Notes: generated by a model not told the origin, from the sequence alone. 64,000 nt of DNA from Mesorhizobium mediterraneum (GCF_002284565.1 NZ_NPKI01000026.1:225292-289291); one strand, 5' to 3'; numbered from the stretch's first letter, positions 9,224 through 18,411 are shown. Made by a program: numbers and translations.

Positions 9224-10387
9224 ATGCAGCGGATCGCGTCTATCGCTGCCATGGTGGACCAGCACGCCAGCGACGCGGCCTTCCTCTGGTTTCGTCGCCG
9301 CCGTGAAATCGATGGTCCGATCCTGGGCGAAACCGATATCGGCCGCATCGACCAGCGCCTGAATGCAAATCTCGAAGGGCTGATGGCTTCCGGAAAGGCC
9401 GGCTGGGAGGCGGCCCAGGCGCATTTCGCCGATTATGCCGAGCCCGGCGAGCTTTTCGTGCTCGGCGTGCTGGCGTTGCGCTGGGGCGAGGCCGAAGCCG
9501 TTGCCTCGGCGGTCGACGCCGCGGCGACGCTGGGCGAGGTTGGCGTGTCGGGCCTGTCCGGCGCGATAGCGCGCACGCCGCGCGAAAATCTGAGTCCGTT
9601 GGTGGCGGAATGGCTGGACGCGCGCGATGCGCGGCTGCGCGGCCTCGGCCTCGCGGCACTCTGGCATCATCGCGTCGATCCCGGTGCCCGCCTCGGCGAT
9701 TTGCTGAGCAATCCGGACCCGGATGTTCGCAGGCGTGCGTTTCGGCTTGCCGGCGGGCTCAAACGGCGCGACCTCCTTCCGGCGGTGCTGGACGGACTTG
9801 ACGGCGACACGTCGAGGGAACGCCTGACGGCGGCCCTTGCTGCTTGCCTTCTTGGCGAAACGCGCTCGGCCAACCCGGTGCTCGACCGGATCGTGCTAGC
9901 CGAGCCCGATCTGGCCGCCGCGGCGATCGAGTTGCGCCTGCTGACGACGCCCTTGAAGACCGGCAAGGCGTGGCTGCAGGAACGTCTGAAGCAGCCTGCC
10001 TTGCGCGCCACCGCGACAGCGGCAATCGGCCTCTTTGGCGACCGGTCGGTCATGCCCTGGCTGATCGCCAAGATGCGGGAACCCGACCTCGTATTCGCTG
10101 CCGGACTTGCGCTTCGCGATCTGTTCGAGGTGGATTTCAACGACTTCGACCTGTTCACGACGGACCCGTCCTTGCTGGGTAAGGACTTCGAATCCCTCAA
10201 CGAAACACCGCTTCCGGTCGCGGATCGCGTAGCGGAATGGTGGGACGAGGGGCGCGGCGGGCGCAATCATGCACTCTTCCACTCGATGCGCAGACTTCGG
10301 CTGGATGCGTTGCGCGCAGCACTCGCCGAGCCGGACGCGCCGCTGACCGATTGGCGCAGGACGCGCCGGTTCCCGGCCTGGATGTGA
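9224..10387 (+). CDS. TIGR02270 family protein with HEAT-like repeats, T6SS-associated
   Basis: 387 residues, alanine- and leucine-rich and helical, with repeat units such as LGDLLSNPDPDVRRRAFRLAG that look like HEAT repeats. The pattern, length and the ending LTDWRRTRRFPAWM fit the TIGR02270 family, which occurs next to VgrG and DUF2169/DUF4150 genes. The ATG at 9224 lies just after the DUF6484 stop; an ATG at 9188 overlapping that gene is an alternative. HEAT folds bind proteins, so a chaperone or adaptor role for effector loading is plausible but unproven. It ends 18 bases from the convergent ketosynthase-like gene. Confidence 0.8.
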   Translation: MQRIASIAAMVDQHASDAAFLWFRRRREIDGPILGETDIGRIDQRLNANLEGLMASGKAGWEAAQAHFADYAEPGELFVLGVLALRWGEAEAVASAVDAAATLGEVGVSGLSGAIARTPRENLSPLVAEWLDARDARLRGLGLAALWHHRVDPGARLGDLLSNPDPDVRRRAFRLAGGLKRRDLLPAVLDGLDGDTSRERLTAALAACLLGETRSANPVLDRIVLAEPDLAAAAIELRLLTTPLKTGKAWLQERLKQPALRATATAAIGLFGDRSVMPWLIAKMREPDLVFAAGLALRDLFEVDFNDFDLFTTDPSLLGKDFESLNETPLPVADRVAEWWDEGRGGRNHALFHSMRRLRLDALRAALAEPDAPLTDWRRTRRFPAWM

Positions 10388-10405
10388 ACGAACAACGTTT
10401 TGAGT

Positions 10406-11449
10406 TCAGCGGCGGGTCATGCCGGCCATCACCGCGGCGGCGCGCAGGCCGCCTTCGGAAGCCACCTCGCAGATGGCGGTCGGCCCCGGCGCATAGTCGT
10501 TCACAAAACTGTCAGCCGCCAGCATCAGGGCCATCGCCCCTCCGGCAGCGCCGATATCGCCGATCGTCATCGCCGGATAGGCGGTGGGCAGGATTTCACG
10601 GCGGGTGCGGTAGAAGCGGGGACGGGCGATCAGCAGTTCCCAGCCGCTGTACCGCTCGCCGTTGCCGTTGCTGACGACGAAATTGATGTTTGGTTCCGAT
10701 GGTCCCGATCCCCTCACCGCATCGCGCAAGGCGCCGAGCATGGCGCGGCCCTGGCTATAGCGGTCCGAAAGCACGCTGTCAGTCTCCTGGGCTGTCCCGA
10801 CGCTATGAATGGCAGCCACCACCGCAGCCTTTCCTTCCGGCTCCCGCGTCAGCCGAACGAAAGCGGCGGCCTCGCCAGGCACGAGACCTTGCGCGTTTTC
10901 CGCACCTTTGAGGCGACCGGCTTTGCCAAGTCGGGAAAGATCGGTTTCGTTGACGAGGCTGTCTACTCCGCCAAGCAGGACCTGTCCGACGTCTGGCTGC
11001 TCCAGCAGTTCCACCGCTCGATCGAGAAGGCCGACGCTTGCCGCCGCGCCACCATCGATCGCACGCGAGGCGGCGTGGAAGCGATTGCCGGTCGCCTTGA
11101 TCACGGCCGCAAGAAAGCCGGATGGCGGGATATCGTTGTATGCCGGATGATTGCGGAAGCTTTCGGGTGGGGCAAGCAGGATCGCCGTAGCCGCCGGGCC
11201 GGCCATACTTGTTCGCAACGCCTCGACAATGGCGCGCGACGCCATATTGACGAGCCATGCGCCGTCGGTGGCGCGCAATTGCCAATGGACAGGGATGCGC
11301 GCAACGATCTGGATGGCGCCCATGGGATCGATGAGGTCAATTTCCTCGAAAGCCGACAAGCTTGCCCGGATCGCCGCCAAGGTCTGGCTCGCGTCAAGCC
11401 CGGCTGCGGTCACCGCACCTGCGCCTGTTATGTAGAGCGGACGCTTCAT
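10406..11449 (-). CDS. Ketosynthase-fold (thiolase-like) protein lacking catalytic residues, T6SS-associated
   Basis: 347 residues with a beta-ketoacyl-ACP synthase fold: MKRPLYITGAGAVTAAG at the start, QVLLGGVDSLV in the middle and PAMTIGDIGAAGG near the end. In active enzymes these frame a Cys-His-His triad. Here the cysteine region reads AIDGGAAASVG with no Cys, the NAHGT region reads SNGNGE, and the GHSLGAAG region reads IGDIGAAG, so all three catalytic residues are gone. Such proteins recur in T6SS loci with DUF2169 and DUF4150 genes. Its ATG overlaps the DUF2169 stop by four bases, so it is last in the main operon. A scaffold or chaperone role is inference. Confidence 0.82.
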   Translation of the reverse strand: MKRPLYITGAGAVTAAGLDASQTLAAIRASLSAFEEIDLIDPMGAIQIVARIPVHWQLRATDGAWLVNMASRAIVEALRTSMAGPAATAILLAPPESFRNHPAYNDIPPSGFLAAVIKATGNRFHAASRAIDGGAAASVGLLDRAVELLEQPDVGQVLLGGVDSLVNETDLSRLGKAGRLKGAENAQGLVPGEAAAFVRLTREPEGKAAVVAAIHSVGTAQETDSVLSDRYSQGRAMLGALRDAVRGSGPSEPNINFVVSNGNGERYSGWELLIARPRFYRTRREILPTAYPAMTIGDIGAAGGAMALMLAADSFVNDYAPGPTAICEVASEGGLRAAAVMAGMTRR

Positions 11450-12534
11450 GGCAGGAATACCGGCTGGTCATGTAACGTGCCGTCGGTGCCGAGTGGGTTA
11501 AGATATTGCTTGCGCTTAAAGTGGGCGCTCAACAGGACGGGCGACACATGGCCGAAGACTATTTCGCGCAACTGCGGAGCATTGCGCCGGGTCACGAAAG
11601 AAAGGCGGGCCTTCAGGGTGAGACGTCTCAAGTCCGGCTCGATGATGAGCGTATCGGGCTGGAGAATGGCTTCTTCAACGCGATCTGCAAAAATGAGACG
11701 CAGCGGCGCAACAATGCGTGGCAGCCGGAAGTCCCAACGGCCGGACGGCGTCATGCCGATCACCGTCACCTGCTCGCCACCGACAAGGCGCGGCACCTGC
11801 TGGTCGGCTGGCGCACACATGTTGAAACGCGGGTCGAAATCCTTCGGCGGCAACGGCCACTGCGTTTCGATCCAGGCCTGATCGTAGGTGCCTGCATAGC
11901 CGATTCGCGGCTGCCAGCCGCGACCAAGCGCGCCAAAGCCAGCCGGCTTCGGCCGGTCGGAAGGGTTGAGAAAGGGCTCGCCTGGATAAGTGATGTTGGG
12001 CGCCTGAGTGCGCACCTGCGTATCGGCCGACGGCGCATGGTGGAAACCGACGCCGACCGGGTTGCGCGGATCGGCGTTGCCATCCGCCGTGGTGCCGCCA
12101 TAGGCGCGCTCATAGACGATCGGCATGGTGAGGAACGGGTTCGGCGCGCTGTAGCTACCCATGTCATACGTGCGATCGCCGACGACGTTGAGCGCCTTGC
12201 GCATACCGCCCACACGAAGGCCAACCTGCATTTCACGAATCGGCTTGCCATTTGGAGCGTAAGCCGTGCCGTTGACGATGATCTCCGAAGCCGGCTTGAG
12301 CGGCACGATATCGGATTCATAACGGGTCGAAGACAGAGCTGGATTGCCGAAGGGGGTGTCGCCAAAGATGACTGGCAACTGCTCGCCGGATGGCTCGAGG
12401 TCGCTGCCTTCCTTCGGTGCATGAAAACTGGCGGAAAACATCGCCACCAGCACCTCCTGCCCGTCGGAGTTGACCTGCACATGGGTCGCTGCGGAAAATG
12501 GCGTGCGGTTCTCCAGCCATACAGCAAAGGCCAT
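11446..12534 (-). CDS. DUF2169 domain protein, probable T6SS effector adaptor
   Basis: 362 residues. The DUF2169 signature is clear: MAFAVWLENRTPFSA at the start, YGGTTADGNADPRNPVGVGF in the centre and RGWQPRIGYAGTYDQAW further on. DUF2169 proteins are encoded with DUF4150/PAAR-like toxins and VgrG and act as adaptors or chaperones that load the toxin on the spike. Here it sits two genes downstream of a DUF4150 protein and directly upstream of the ketosynthase-like gene. No signal peptide or membrane segment is visible, so it is cytoplasmic before firing. The family call is strong; the partner is inferred from gene order. Confidence 0.9.
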   Translation of the reverse strand: MAFAVWLENRTPFSAATHVQVNSDGQEVLVAMFSASFHAPKEGSDLEPSGEQLPVIFGDTPFGNPALSSTRYESDIVPLKPASEIIVNGTAYAPNGKPIREMQVGLRVGGMRKALNVVGDRTYDMGSYSAPNPFLTMPIVYERAYGGTTADGNADPRNPVGVGFHHAPSADTQVRTQAPNITYPGEPFLNPSDRPKPAGFGALGRGWQPRIGYAGTYDQAWIETQWPLPPKDFDPRFNMCAPADQQVPRLVGGEQVTVIGMTPSGRWDFRLPRIVAPLRLIFADRVEEAILQPDTLIIEPDLRRLTLKARLSFVTRRNAPQLREIVFGHVSPVLLSAHFKRKQYLNPLGTDGTLHDQPVFLP

Positions 12535-12537
12535 GGC

Positions 12538-13026
12538 TCAGGACCAATCGCCGTTTTCGTCGAGACCGACCGGCCAGTAGGGCATGCAGGCGATCAGCTG
12601 GACCAGTTCCTTCTCACCAGCGTCGACGAGCCACTTCAGCAGAAACGTCTCAGGATAGACCGGTTTGCCGGGCACGAAATCGGTGTTGATCTTGTCGCAG
12701 GCCAACCAATACAACCTTACGATCCACACCACTTTGGGATGGGCGGCGGGCCCGGCCCAACGCCGGTTGAACGAGACGGCGATCGCGTCGTCGCGGTCCA
12801 TGCCTTTCTTGACCTGCGCGTTGACGGTGTCCTCCCACCATTTTTCGGCGATGCCGCAAGCAGTGGTGAGGTCAGCAACATAGTCGCCGAAAACCTCCTG
12901 GTGTTCGGCCGACGCCTCTTCCAGAGTGCTGCGGCGGATATCGTCGCGCCGCGGCTTGATGTCGCCTGGCTGTGCCAGCAGTCGGGCAATGCCGTCTTCG
13001 GTGCTGCGGAGTGTAATCAGGGTCAT
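12538..13026 (-). CDS. Candidate immunity protein 2 (paralogue of the gene just upstream)
   Basis: 162 residues, not recognised as a named family. It shares spaced features with the neighbouring 137-aa protein: RRWAGPAAHPKVVWIVRLYW versus RRWPTGPSGHPSVIEVFRSYY, and the C-terminal PVGLDENGDWS versus PIGLDQNDESC, so the two are tandem relatives. It is acidic and cytoplasmic, without a signal peptide. The start overlaps the preceding stop by one base, indicating translational coupling. Its place directly behind a putative toxin gene is that of immunity proteins. It could instead be a loading factor. Confidence 0.6.
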   Translation of the reverse strand: MTLITLRSTEDGIARLLAQPGDIKPRRDDIRRSTLEEASAEHQEVFGDYVADLTTACGIAEKWWEDTVNAQVKKGMDRDDAIAVSFNRRWAGPAAHPKVVWIVRLYWLACDKINTDFVPGKPVYPETFLLKWLVDAGEKELVQLIACMPYWPVGLDENGDWS

Positions 13027-13439
13027 CAGCAGCTCTCGTCGTTCTGGTCGAGGCCAATGGGAACAAAAACCAGACCGAAGACCAGCAACTCAAGGTCCGG
13101 CGCCTTCTCAGTCATATCATAGATCAGGCGATCGATCTCGCGTTCCACGCGCGGCGCCTCGTCGTCGTCCTCGGCACCCCACATCTCTTCCCACGGTTTC
13201 GGCGGCCGTTCCTCGAATTCGTCCTCGGCCTCCAGGTTCAATTCCTCGATCTCGAAATAATAGCTGCGAAAAACCTCTATGACGCTCGGATGTCCGGAAG
13301 GGCCTGTCGGCCAGCGTCTGGTGGCTTCATCAAGGCCGAGCTTTTCGACCAGACCGCTCCACCAGTGCTGCACCACCGGCTGCACTACCCGCATGTCTCG
13401 AATGTAGTTCTTTTGAAGCTTGTCGATCTTATTCGCCAT
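13026..13439 (-). CDS. Candidate immunity protein 1
   Basis: 137 residues from the ATG at 13439 (MANKIDKLQKNYIRDM), seven bases after the stop of the DUF4150 protein. No named family is recognised. The protein is strongly acidic in the middle (EAEDEFEERPP, WGAEDDDEAP), as is common for proteins that mask a basic nuclease toxin. The C-terminal segment VFVPIGLDQNDESC matches the paralogue at 12538-13026. The adjacent upstream product has a very basic C-terminus, which fits a toxin-antitoxin-like pair. Immunity function is inference from position and charge only. Confidence 0.6.
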   Translation of the reverse strand: MANKIDKLQKNYIRDMRVVQPVVQHWWSGLVEKLGLDEATRRWPTGPSGHPSVIEVFRSYYFEIEELNLEAEDEFEERPPKPWEEMWGAEDDDEAPRVEREIDRLIYDMTEKAPDLELLVFGLVFVPIGLDQNDESC

Positions 13440-13446
13440 GCCGCAC

Positions 13447-14349
13447 CTATGCCGCTGCCTTGAATTGCGCACGCAGTTTCTTTGCGTACTCGTCTACCTG
13501 TGACCCCTGGCTCTTGTAATGCGCTTTACAATGCGACTTCACCACATCGTCCTTCTCGAAACGCTTGCGAAACTTCTCGGCACCCATGTGGCAACCACCC
13601 ATCTCCCAAGCAACGGCCAAAGGTGGCTGATGGTCGTGGGTCATATGACCCTTGCCCCTCGAATGCTTGGTGCCGTGCTTCCTGACCTTCTTCAGCTTGA
13701 CGAAAAGCTTGCCCCTCAGCCAGCCGCCAGCGCCCTTCGATTCATCGCTCTGGGTGCGCCATGCCGCTTCGGTCTCGCCGTGATCCCGCTCGCATTCCCA
13801 ACACGGTTTGTCCTTGACCTCCTTGACTTGCGCCGGCGAAGGATCCCGTTTTGGCCGATGGACGCTCGCCTTATATTTGCTTTTGCAGGGCTTGCCGTAG
13901 TTCTCGCCCAACTCAGCCTCGAAATCGACCATGGCCTGCCCATCGATGCAGTTGGGCAGATCGCTCGCCGTGTTCTGAGCCATCATGTCGCCGTGACGGT
14001 CGACCCCCTTGCCTTCTGCCTTGACCGTGAACGACCACAGTTTGAAGACACCCTTGCCCTTGATGCGATGGGTGACCACGCCGGCGCCCAGTCCCGGCGT
14101 GGCCGCTTCGTTGCCCGTACTCAGCGCCACTTCGGAAGAGTTCTCCAGCGCCGTCGGTGTTCCCTGCACCTTGACGCTCTTGCTGCCTTTGATGAGATCG
14201 CTGGCAGAAAGCATGTTGACATATGGAACCGGCACCGGTCCCGCCGGCGGCGGCGGCGGGCTGAGGCAGACGTCGCCCGGCGCGACGCCCTTGCCGCCGC
14301 TTGCCTGGTGGAAGAAGCCCATCTTTTCGGCGTAGACCGTGTTACCCAT
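13447..14349 (-). CDS. DUF4150 (PAAR-like) protein with Cys/His-rich C-terminal domain, candidate T6SS nuclease effector
   Basis: 300 residues. Residues 1-140 form the PAAR-like DUF4150 module (DVCLSPPPPPAGPVPVPY, SKSVKVQGTPTAL, DMMAQNTASDLPN), which caps VgrG. After a lysine-rich linker the C-terminus has a CWEC pair near 180, then THDHQPPLAVAWEMGGCHMG and SHCKAHYKSQG. Closely spaced Cys/His pairs with a DH-Q-P motif recall treble-clef HNH/endonuclease VII nucleases. The exact toxin family could not be named. It follows tagF by three bases and precedes two candidate immunity genes and a DUF2169 adaptor, the usual cargo layout. The DUF4150 part is firm; the nuclease call is inference. Confidence 0.82.
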   Translation of the reverse strand: MGNTVYAEKMGFFHQASGGKGVAPGDVCLSPPPPPAGPVPVPYVNMLSASDLIKGSKSVKVQGTPTALENSSEVALSTGNEAATPGLGAGVVTHRIKGKGVFKLWSFTVKAEGKGVDRHGDMMAQNTASDLPNCIDGQAMVDFEAELGENYGKPCKSKYKASVHRPKRDPSPAQVKEVKDKPCWECERDHGETEAAWRTQSDESKGAGGWLRGKLFVKLKKVRKHGTKHSRGKGHMTHDHQPPLAVAWEMGGCHMGAEKFRKRFEKDDVVKSHCKAHYKSQGSQVDEYAKKLRAQFKAAA

Positions 14350-14352
14350 GGC

Positions 14353-14892
14353 TCAGGACTCCGCCGTCTCCGGCCGTGCCGCGCGCATCGCGGGCAGGGC
14401 ATTTTGAGCAAGGTCGTGGATGTCGGCGAAGCCGAACTCCCTGACCTCCCAGTCGTCGCTCCAGAATGCGATCTTGTCGGTCGCGGCGGCGGCGCCCGGA
14501 GGTGGCAAAATCTGAAGGCTTTCGGCCAGCCGGGTCTGCGCCCAGTAGTTGTCGACGCAATTCTGAAGAAGCGAGGCCACGGCATCGTACCACGGGTCGC
14601 CCGGCTCCGGCGGGGGCCCAAGCCGGACGATGGCGAACGGATAACGGCGGCCGACGCGGTCCTCGCTCATGCGCCAGACACCGGCGCAGGGCTGGTCACC
14701 GAAAATCCCGGCCTGGACAATAAAGCGCCAAGCGCGCGGGTCGAGGTCGCCTTCATCGGGTCGCACGCGCAATTCCATCGACATCCACCGATCCCAGCGG
14801 TCGATGAAGGTCCGCGGCAGGTTCCAAGCGACGAAATCTCCAGTCGCCGGAATCTTGCCGAAAAATCCGGTGATCATATCTGTGGCGGACAT
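14353..14892 (-). CDS. tagF: TagF/ImpM T6SS accessory regulator
   Basis: 179 residues from the ATG at 14892 (MSATDMITGFFGKIPATGDFV), overlapping the tssM stop by 19 bases. GFFGKIPATGDFVAWNLP is the diagnostic start of the ImpM/TagF (DUF2094) family, and SEDRVGRRYPFAIV follows. In Agrobacterium and Pseudomonas TagF is a post-translational brake on T6SS that works through Fha. That two FHA genes sit in this window fits such a role. A longer frame that starts at 15366 inside tssM was rejected because the family begins at the chosen ATG. Confidence 0.92.
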   Translation of the reverse strand: MSATDMITGFFGKIPATGDFVAWNLPRTFIDRWDRWMSMELRVRPDEGDLDPRAWRFIVQAGIFGDQPCAGVWRMSEDRVGRRYPFAIVRLGPPPEPGDPWYDAVASLLQNCVDNYWAQTRLAESLQILPPPGAAAATDKIAFWSDDWEVREFGFADIHDLAQNALPAMRAARPETAES

Positions 14893-17800
14893 GAGAACTT
14901 CTTGAACATCTCCAGATTGTAAGGATTTTCGACGCTGGCGGCCTTGAGCTCGAAATCCGCGTACATGCCTTGCGTGCCCAATCGCAGGCTGTAGACATCG
15001 GACAGTGAGGTGCCGGTGAAACGGCCGCTGCGCAGCATCCTCAGCCAAGCCCAGCTGCCGGTCTCGTTGAGCATGATTTCGGGTGAGCCGTCGATCGGCT
15101 GGAAGGCGAGGGAAATGACGCCGGTGCCGTCCTTGCCGGGCCAGGTCATCGGCTGCGGTCGCGTCGCGTTGTTGTAATAGACGAGGTTCTGGCCATCGAG
15201 ATTGAGCGTCACGCGCGTGACGTTGGGAGACAGGTCCTTGGGTTCGAGCGTGAAGCTCATCACCGGGCCCGTACCGCCCGGAAAGAGATCGTCGCGGATA
15301 CGCCTGGCCTGTTCGAATGCCGCCAGAGCCGCCGGGTCCAGGCCGAAGTCGGCGCGCCATTTCCATGGCTGGCTGGCGGTGTCGACATAGCTGATCAAAT
15401 GGTCGTTGATGAAGGTGTCGATCATCCCGGCCGGCCCGAACAGGCGGGCGAAATCGCGGACATTGACGTCGACCGCGCTTTCGGGGCTGAACGGATAGCG
15501 GTCGTTCAGCGCCGCCTGGCAGAACGGCAGGATGTCGGCGCGCCAGATGGCGTTAAGCTCCGAGGTGACCGCCTTCTGTGTCAGGCCGCTGGTGTCGCCG
15601 GCGATGCCGCCGAGCCAGTCGTCGACTGGATCGGGCAGGATCTGCGCTTGCCTGGCGACCGCTCCCGTCAGCTCGGCGAGGCCGCCCTGTTTCTTGATGG
15701 CGTCCTGAGGGTCGGGATTGGCCGTGACCGTCTGCAGCACGTTCGAAAGTGCGGTCAGCGCCACCACCGCGGCGTCGAGTGCCGGCGGCTGGCCGTCGAC
15801 CTCGGCGATCGCGCCCTTGAGCGGCTTGAAGTGTTCGGCCACGAGATTGCCGGTAAGATCCACCTCGTCTGCGGAGCCTGCGCGTGGCAGCAGTTTTGCG
15901 CCTGTCTTGGCCAGTTTGCCAAGCTTGCCGAGTTTGCTGAGCAGTTTCGAGCCGCCCTTTGCTGCTGCCTTGTTATCGGCCGGCGCTTCATCGGATCGGG
16001 TAAGCTCGGTCTCCTGAACGACCGCCGTAAGCAGGCGCTTCAGCGCAGAGTCAGCACTCGAAAGGTCCTTGAGGTTCTCGCTGGCGACATTCAGGTCGGC
16101 CAATGGCGCGAGCCTGATATCGCGCAGGATGCTGTCCCATTGTGCGATGTAGTCTTCGTAGTAGAGTTTTAGAATATCCTCGGACAGCGCCGAGACCGAG
16201 GTTTCGGAATTTTCCGAACAGCCGCCGGCAAAGACCGCCCGATCGAGTGCGGCCTGGGCGGCGACATCCTCGATCCGGTCGAGAATGGCATCGTGGAAGC
16301 CGGAATAGGTGAACGCGCCTGAAATGCCGACGCGCAGCGTCTTGTCGGAACGCCGTGCAAAGACCTTGGCGCCGTTGGGACCGGCGAAATTCGCCGGGAT
16401 CCATTCCTTGAGGCCGGCCACCGCCGGATCGGCCAGCAACTGTCTGTAGCCACGCGCCGGCAGCGAAATCGTGCAGACGGTTTTCAGCGCCTCGGCAACC
16501 AGCGCCTGATCCGCGGCGATGTAGCTGTCATCGACCGCCATGCGGCGGATCGCGGCAAGCTGGTGCTCTTCCGCGTCGGCGGTCGGAAAGGGCGCTGCCG
16601 GTGCGAATTCCGGCAAATCACTGACCCACCAGTTCTGGACGAAATCGGCATCCATCTGCGACAGGCCCGTCATCATGCGATAGGTTTTCAGCGCCCCCAG
16701 CATGAAATCCGGATCGCGGATCTGCCGCCACATAGTCGCCTCGAGCAAAGCGACCATGTGCGGCTCGAGAACATTGCGCAGTGCGTGGTCGTAAGTGTCG
16801 GTCTGCGCCCGCAGCAGCTCCGCCGATGCCGATGGTCCCAGTAGATCCTGGGCACTGCTCGGCGGTGCCGTTCGGGCATTTGCGACCTCGGCCATCGCGT
16901 TGAGCGCGCCATCGATAGCGGGCTGCTCCACCGATGCCGGGCTCGCGGCTGCTGCGGTCAATGGCGCCTGCAGCGCTTCGAACTGGCTCGCCTGTGCTGT
17001 GATCGCATTGCGGTTGTCATAGTAGGACCAGGTGAACATCGCACCGGCCAACAAGGCGGCGGCGGCACAGGCTGCCGCGGCGCCGCGCCAGATCCAGGCG
17101 CGGCGGCGCTGCGCCAGCGGATCGAACGTCCCCAGGCCGGCCTCCCTGAAGATGACCTCGGTCAGCAGGTTCTTCAGGAAAAAACTGCGTTTTTCAACGC
17201 GCGGCGCCGGCATGGCACGCCGCGGCGGAAGACCGAAGGATGAAGACAGTGCCGCGGTCAGCCGGTCGATGGGCGCCCCTTCCTGGGTCGCCGACGTCAG
17301 ATAGAGGCCGCGCAGCCAGGCGGCTTCTTCGTACCGGCTTTCGCCGAACATCGCCTCGATCAGCACCTGGATAGGCTCGGACAGGCTTGTGAGCTGGGCG
17401 GGAAATCTGAAAATCTCGGCGCGGGCAGCGAGTTTGTCCTCATCCTCCAGGCGTGGCACCAGCCGCCGCTCGAGTTCCGTGGCAAGGGTGGCGATTTCCC
17501 GCTCTATGGTCTTTGCGTCGACACGCGCATCCAGTGCGAAGGTCGTCCCCCACACCTGCTCGCGCGAGGCCGTCGACAGGCCGCCGAAGAAGGCCTCGAA
17601 ACCCTTGATCAGATCGGCCTTGGTCAGCATCAGATAGACCGGGAGGCGGATTTCGAGCCGGTCGTTGAGCTCTGCCAAGCGCCGACGGATCTTGCGGCCA
17701 TGTGCCTTGATGGCTTCGTCGCCCTCTGAAAGCGCGTCGATCGACAGCGCGACGATCACGCCGTTCAGCGCCCGGCGGCCGCGATGCTTTTTCAAGAGGT

Positions 17801-18410
17801 CGAGGAAGCCTAGCCATTCCGCCGCATCGACGTCCGGCCGGCTCTCCTGCTGCACGTAGCGGCCCGCCGTGTCGATCAGAACTGCGTTCTCAGAGAAAAA
17901 CCAGTCGCAGTTGCGCGTGCCGCCAACCCCCTGCAGGTCGTCGGTGAGATCGATCGGAAAGTTCAGACCGGACTGGCGCAAAGCCGTGGTCTTGCCGGTG
18001 GCCGGTGGCCCAACGATCACGTACCAAGGCATCTCGCGCAGGAACTTGCGTCCGCCCAGCCTGCGACGCTTCAATTCGGCCATCACCTCGGCGAACTTGG
18101 CGCCGACTGCGGCGACGTTCTCTTCGCCGGGGCTCAGCGGTTTTTCCACCACGGGCGCAGCGATTTCGGCGACGAACATGCGGTTGGCTCGGATCGCCCG
18201 GCGCTGCGCGACGATCAGCCAGATCAGCCAGAAGATGACCAGCAGCGCAATGATGACGATGCGCACATTTTCCGAGGCGAAGGGTCCGTAAGCACCAACC
18301 TTCACGATCGGGCCGAACACCCAGATAACCAGGGAAAGCAGCGTGATGCCGATCAGCGTCCACAGCCAGCGCGATGTCAGAACCGCCCAGAGGAAGCGCA
18401 GGATGAACAT
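14874..18410 (-). CDS. tssM: TssM/IcmF T6SS membrane-complex protein (main operon copy)
   Basis: 1,178 residues, a full-length IcmF. Two membrane helices near residues 14-33 and 50-67, then a Walker A motif GPPATGKTT at about 134-142, CDWFFSENAVLIDTAGRY, and a third helix (GAAAACAAAALLAGAMF) near 445. The long periplasmic region ends in the IcmF C-terminal beta-domain that contacts TssJ. It spans the inner membrane and periplasm and energises or stabilises the TssJLM complex. The start is one base past the tssL stop, so the two are tightly coupled. It is paralogous to the partial tssM at the left edge of the window. Confidence 0.97.
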   Translation of the reverse strand: MFILRFLWAVLTSRWLWTLIGITLLSLVIWVFGPIVKVGAYGPFASENVRIVIIALLVIFWLIWLIVAQRRAIRANRMFVAEIAAPVVEKPLSPGEENVAAVGAKFAEVMAELKRRRLGGRKFLREMPWYVIVGPPATGKTTALRQSGLNFPIDLTDDLQGVGGTRNCDWFFSENAVLIDTAGRYVQQESRPDVDAAEWLGFLDLLKKHRGRRALNGVIVALSIDALSEGDEAIKAHGRKIRRRLAELNDRLEIRLPVYLMLTKADLIKGFEAFFGGLSTASREQVWGTTFALDARVDAKTIEREIATLATELERRLVPRLEDEDKLAARAEIFRFPAQLTSLSEPIQVLIEAMFGESRYEEAAWLRGLYLTSATQEGAPIDRLTAALSSSFGLPPRRAMPAPRVEKRSFFLKNLLTEVIFREAGLGTFDPLAQRRRAWIWRGAAAACAAAALLAGAMFTWSYYDNRNAITAQASQFEALQAPLTAAAASPASVEQPAIDGALNAMAEVANARTAPPSSAQDLLGPSASAELLRAQTDTYDHALRNVLEPHMVALLEATMWRQIRDPDFMLGALKTYRMMTGLSQMDADFVQNWWVSDLPEFAPAAPFPTADAEEHQLAAIRRMAVDDSYIAADQALVAEALKTVCTISLPARGYRQLLADPAVAGLKEWIPANFAGPNGAKVFARRSDKTLRVGISGAFTYSGFHDAILDRIEDVAAQAALDRAVFAGGCSENSETSVSALSEDILKLYYEDYIAQWDSILRDIRLAPLADLNVASENLKDLSSADSALKRLLTAVVQETELTRSDEAPADNKAAAKGGSKLLSKLGKLGKLAKTGAKLLPRAGSADEVDLTGNLVAEHFKPLKGAIAEVDGQPPALDAAVVALTALSNVLQTVTANPDPQDAIKKQGGLAELTGAVARQAQILPDPVDDWLGGIAGDTSGLTQKAVTSELNAIWRADILPFCQAALNDRYPFSPESAVDVNVRDFARLFGPAGMIDTFINDHLISYVDTASQPWKWRADFGLDPAALAAFEQARRIRDDLFPGGTGPVMSFTLEPKDLSPNVTRVTLNLDGQNLVYYNNATRPQPMTWPGKDGTGVISLAFQPIDGSPEIMLNETGSWAWLRMLRSGRFTGTSLSDVYSLRLGTQGMYADFELKAASVENPYNLEMFKKFSCPPQI

Positions 18411-18411
18411 C

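Noticed and set aside
10400..14922. Long plus-strand open frames (493, 538 and 467 codons)
   Set aside because: They are antisense to the ketosynthase-like, DUF2169, candidate immunity, DUF4150 and tagF genes, give Arg/His-rich products with no family likeness, and lack ribosome sites. GC-rich DNA yields such shadows.
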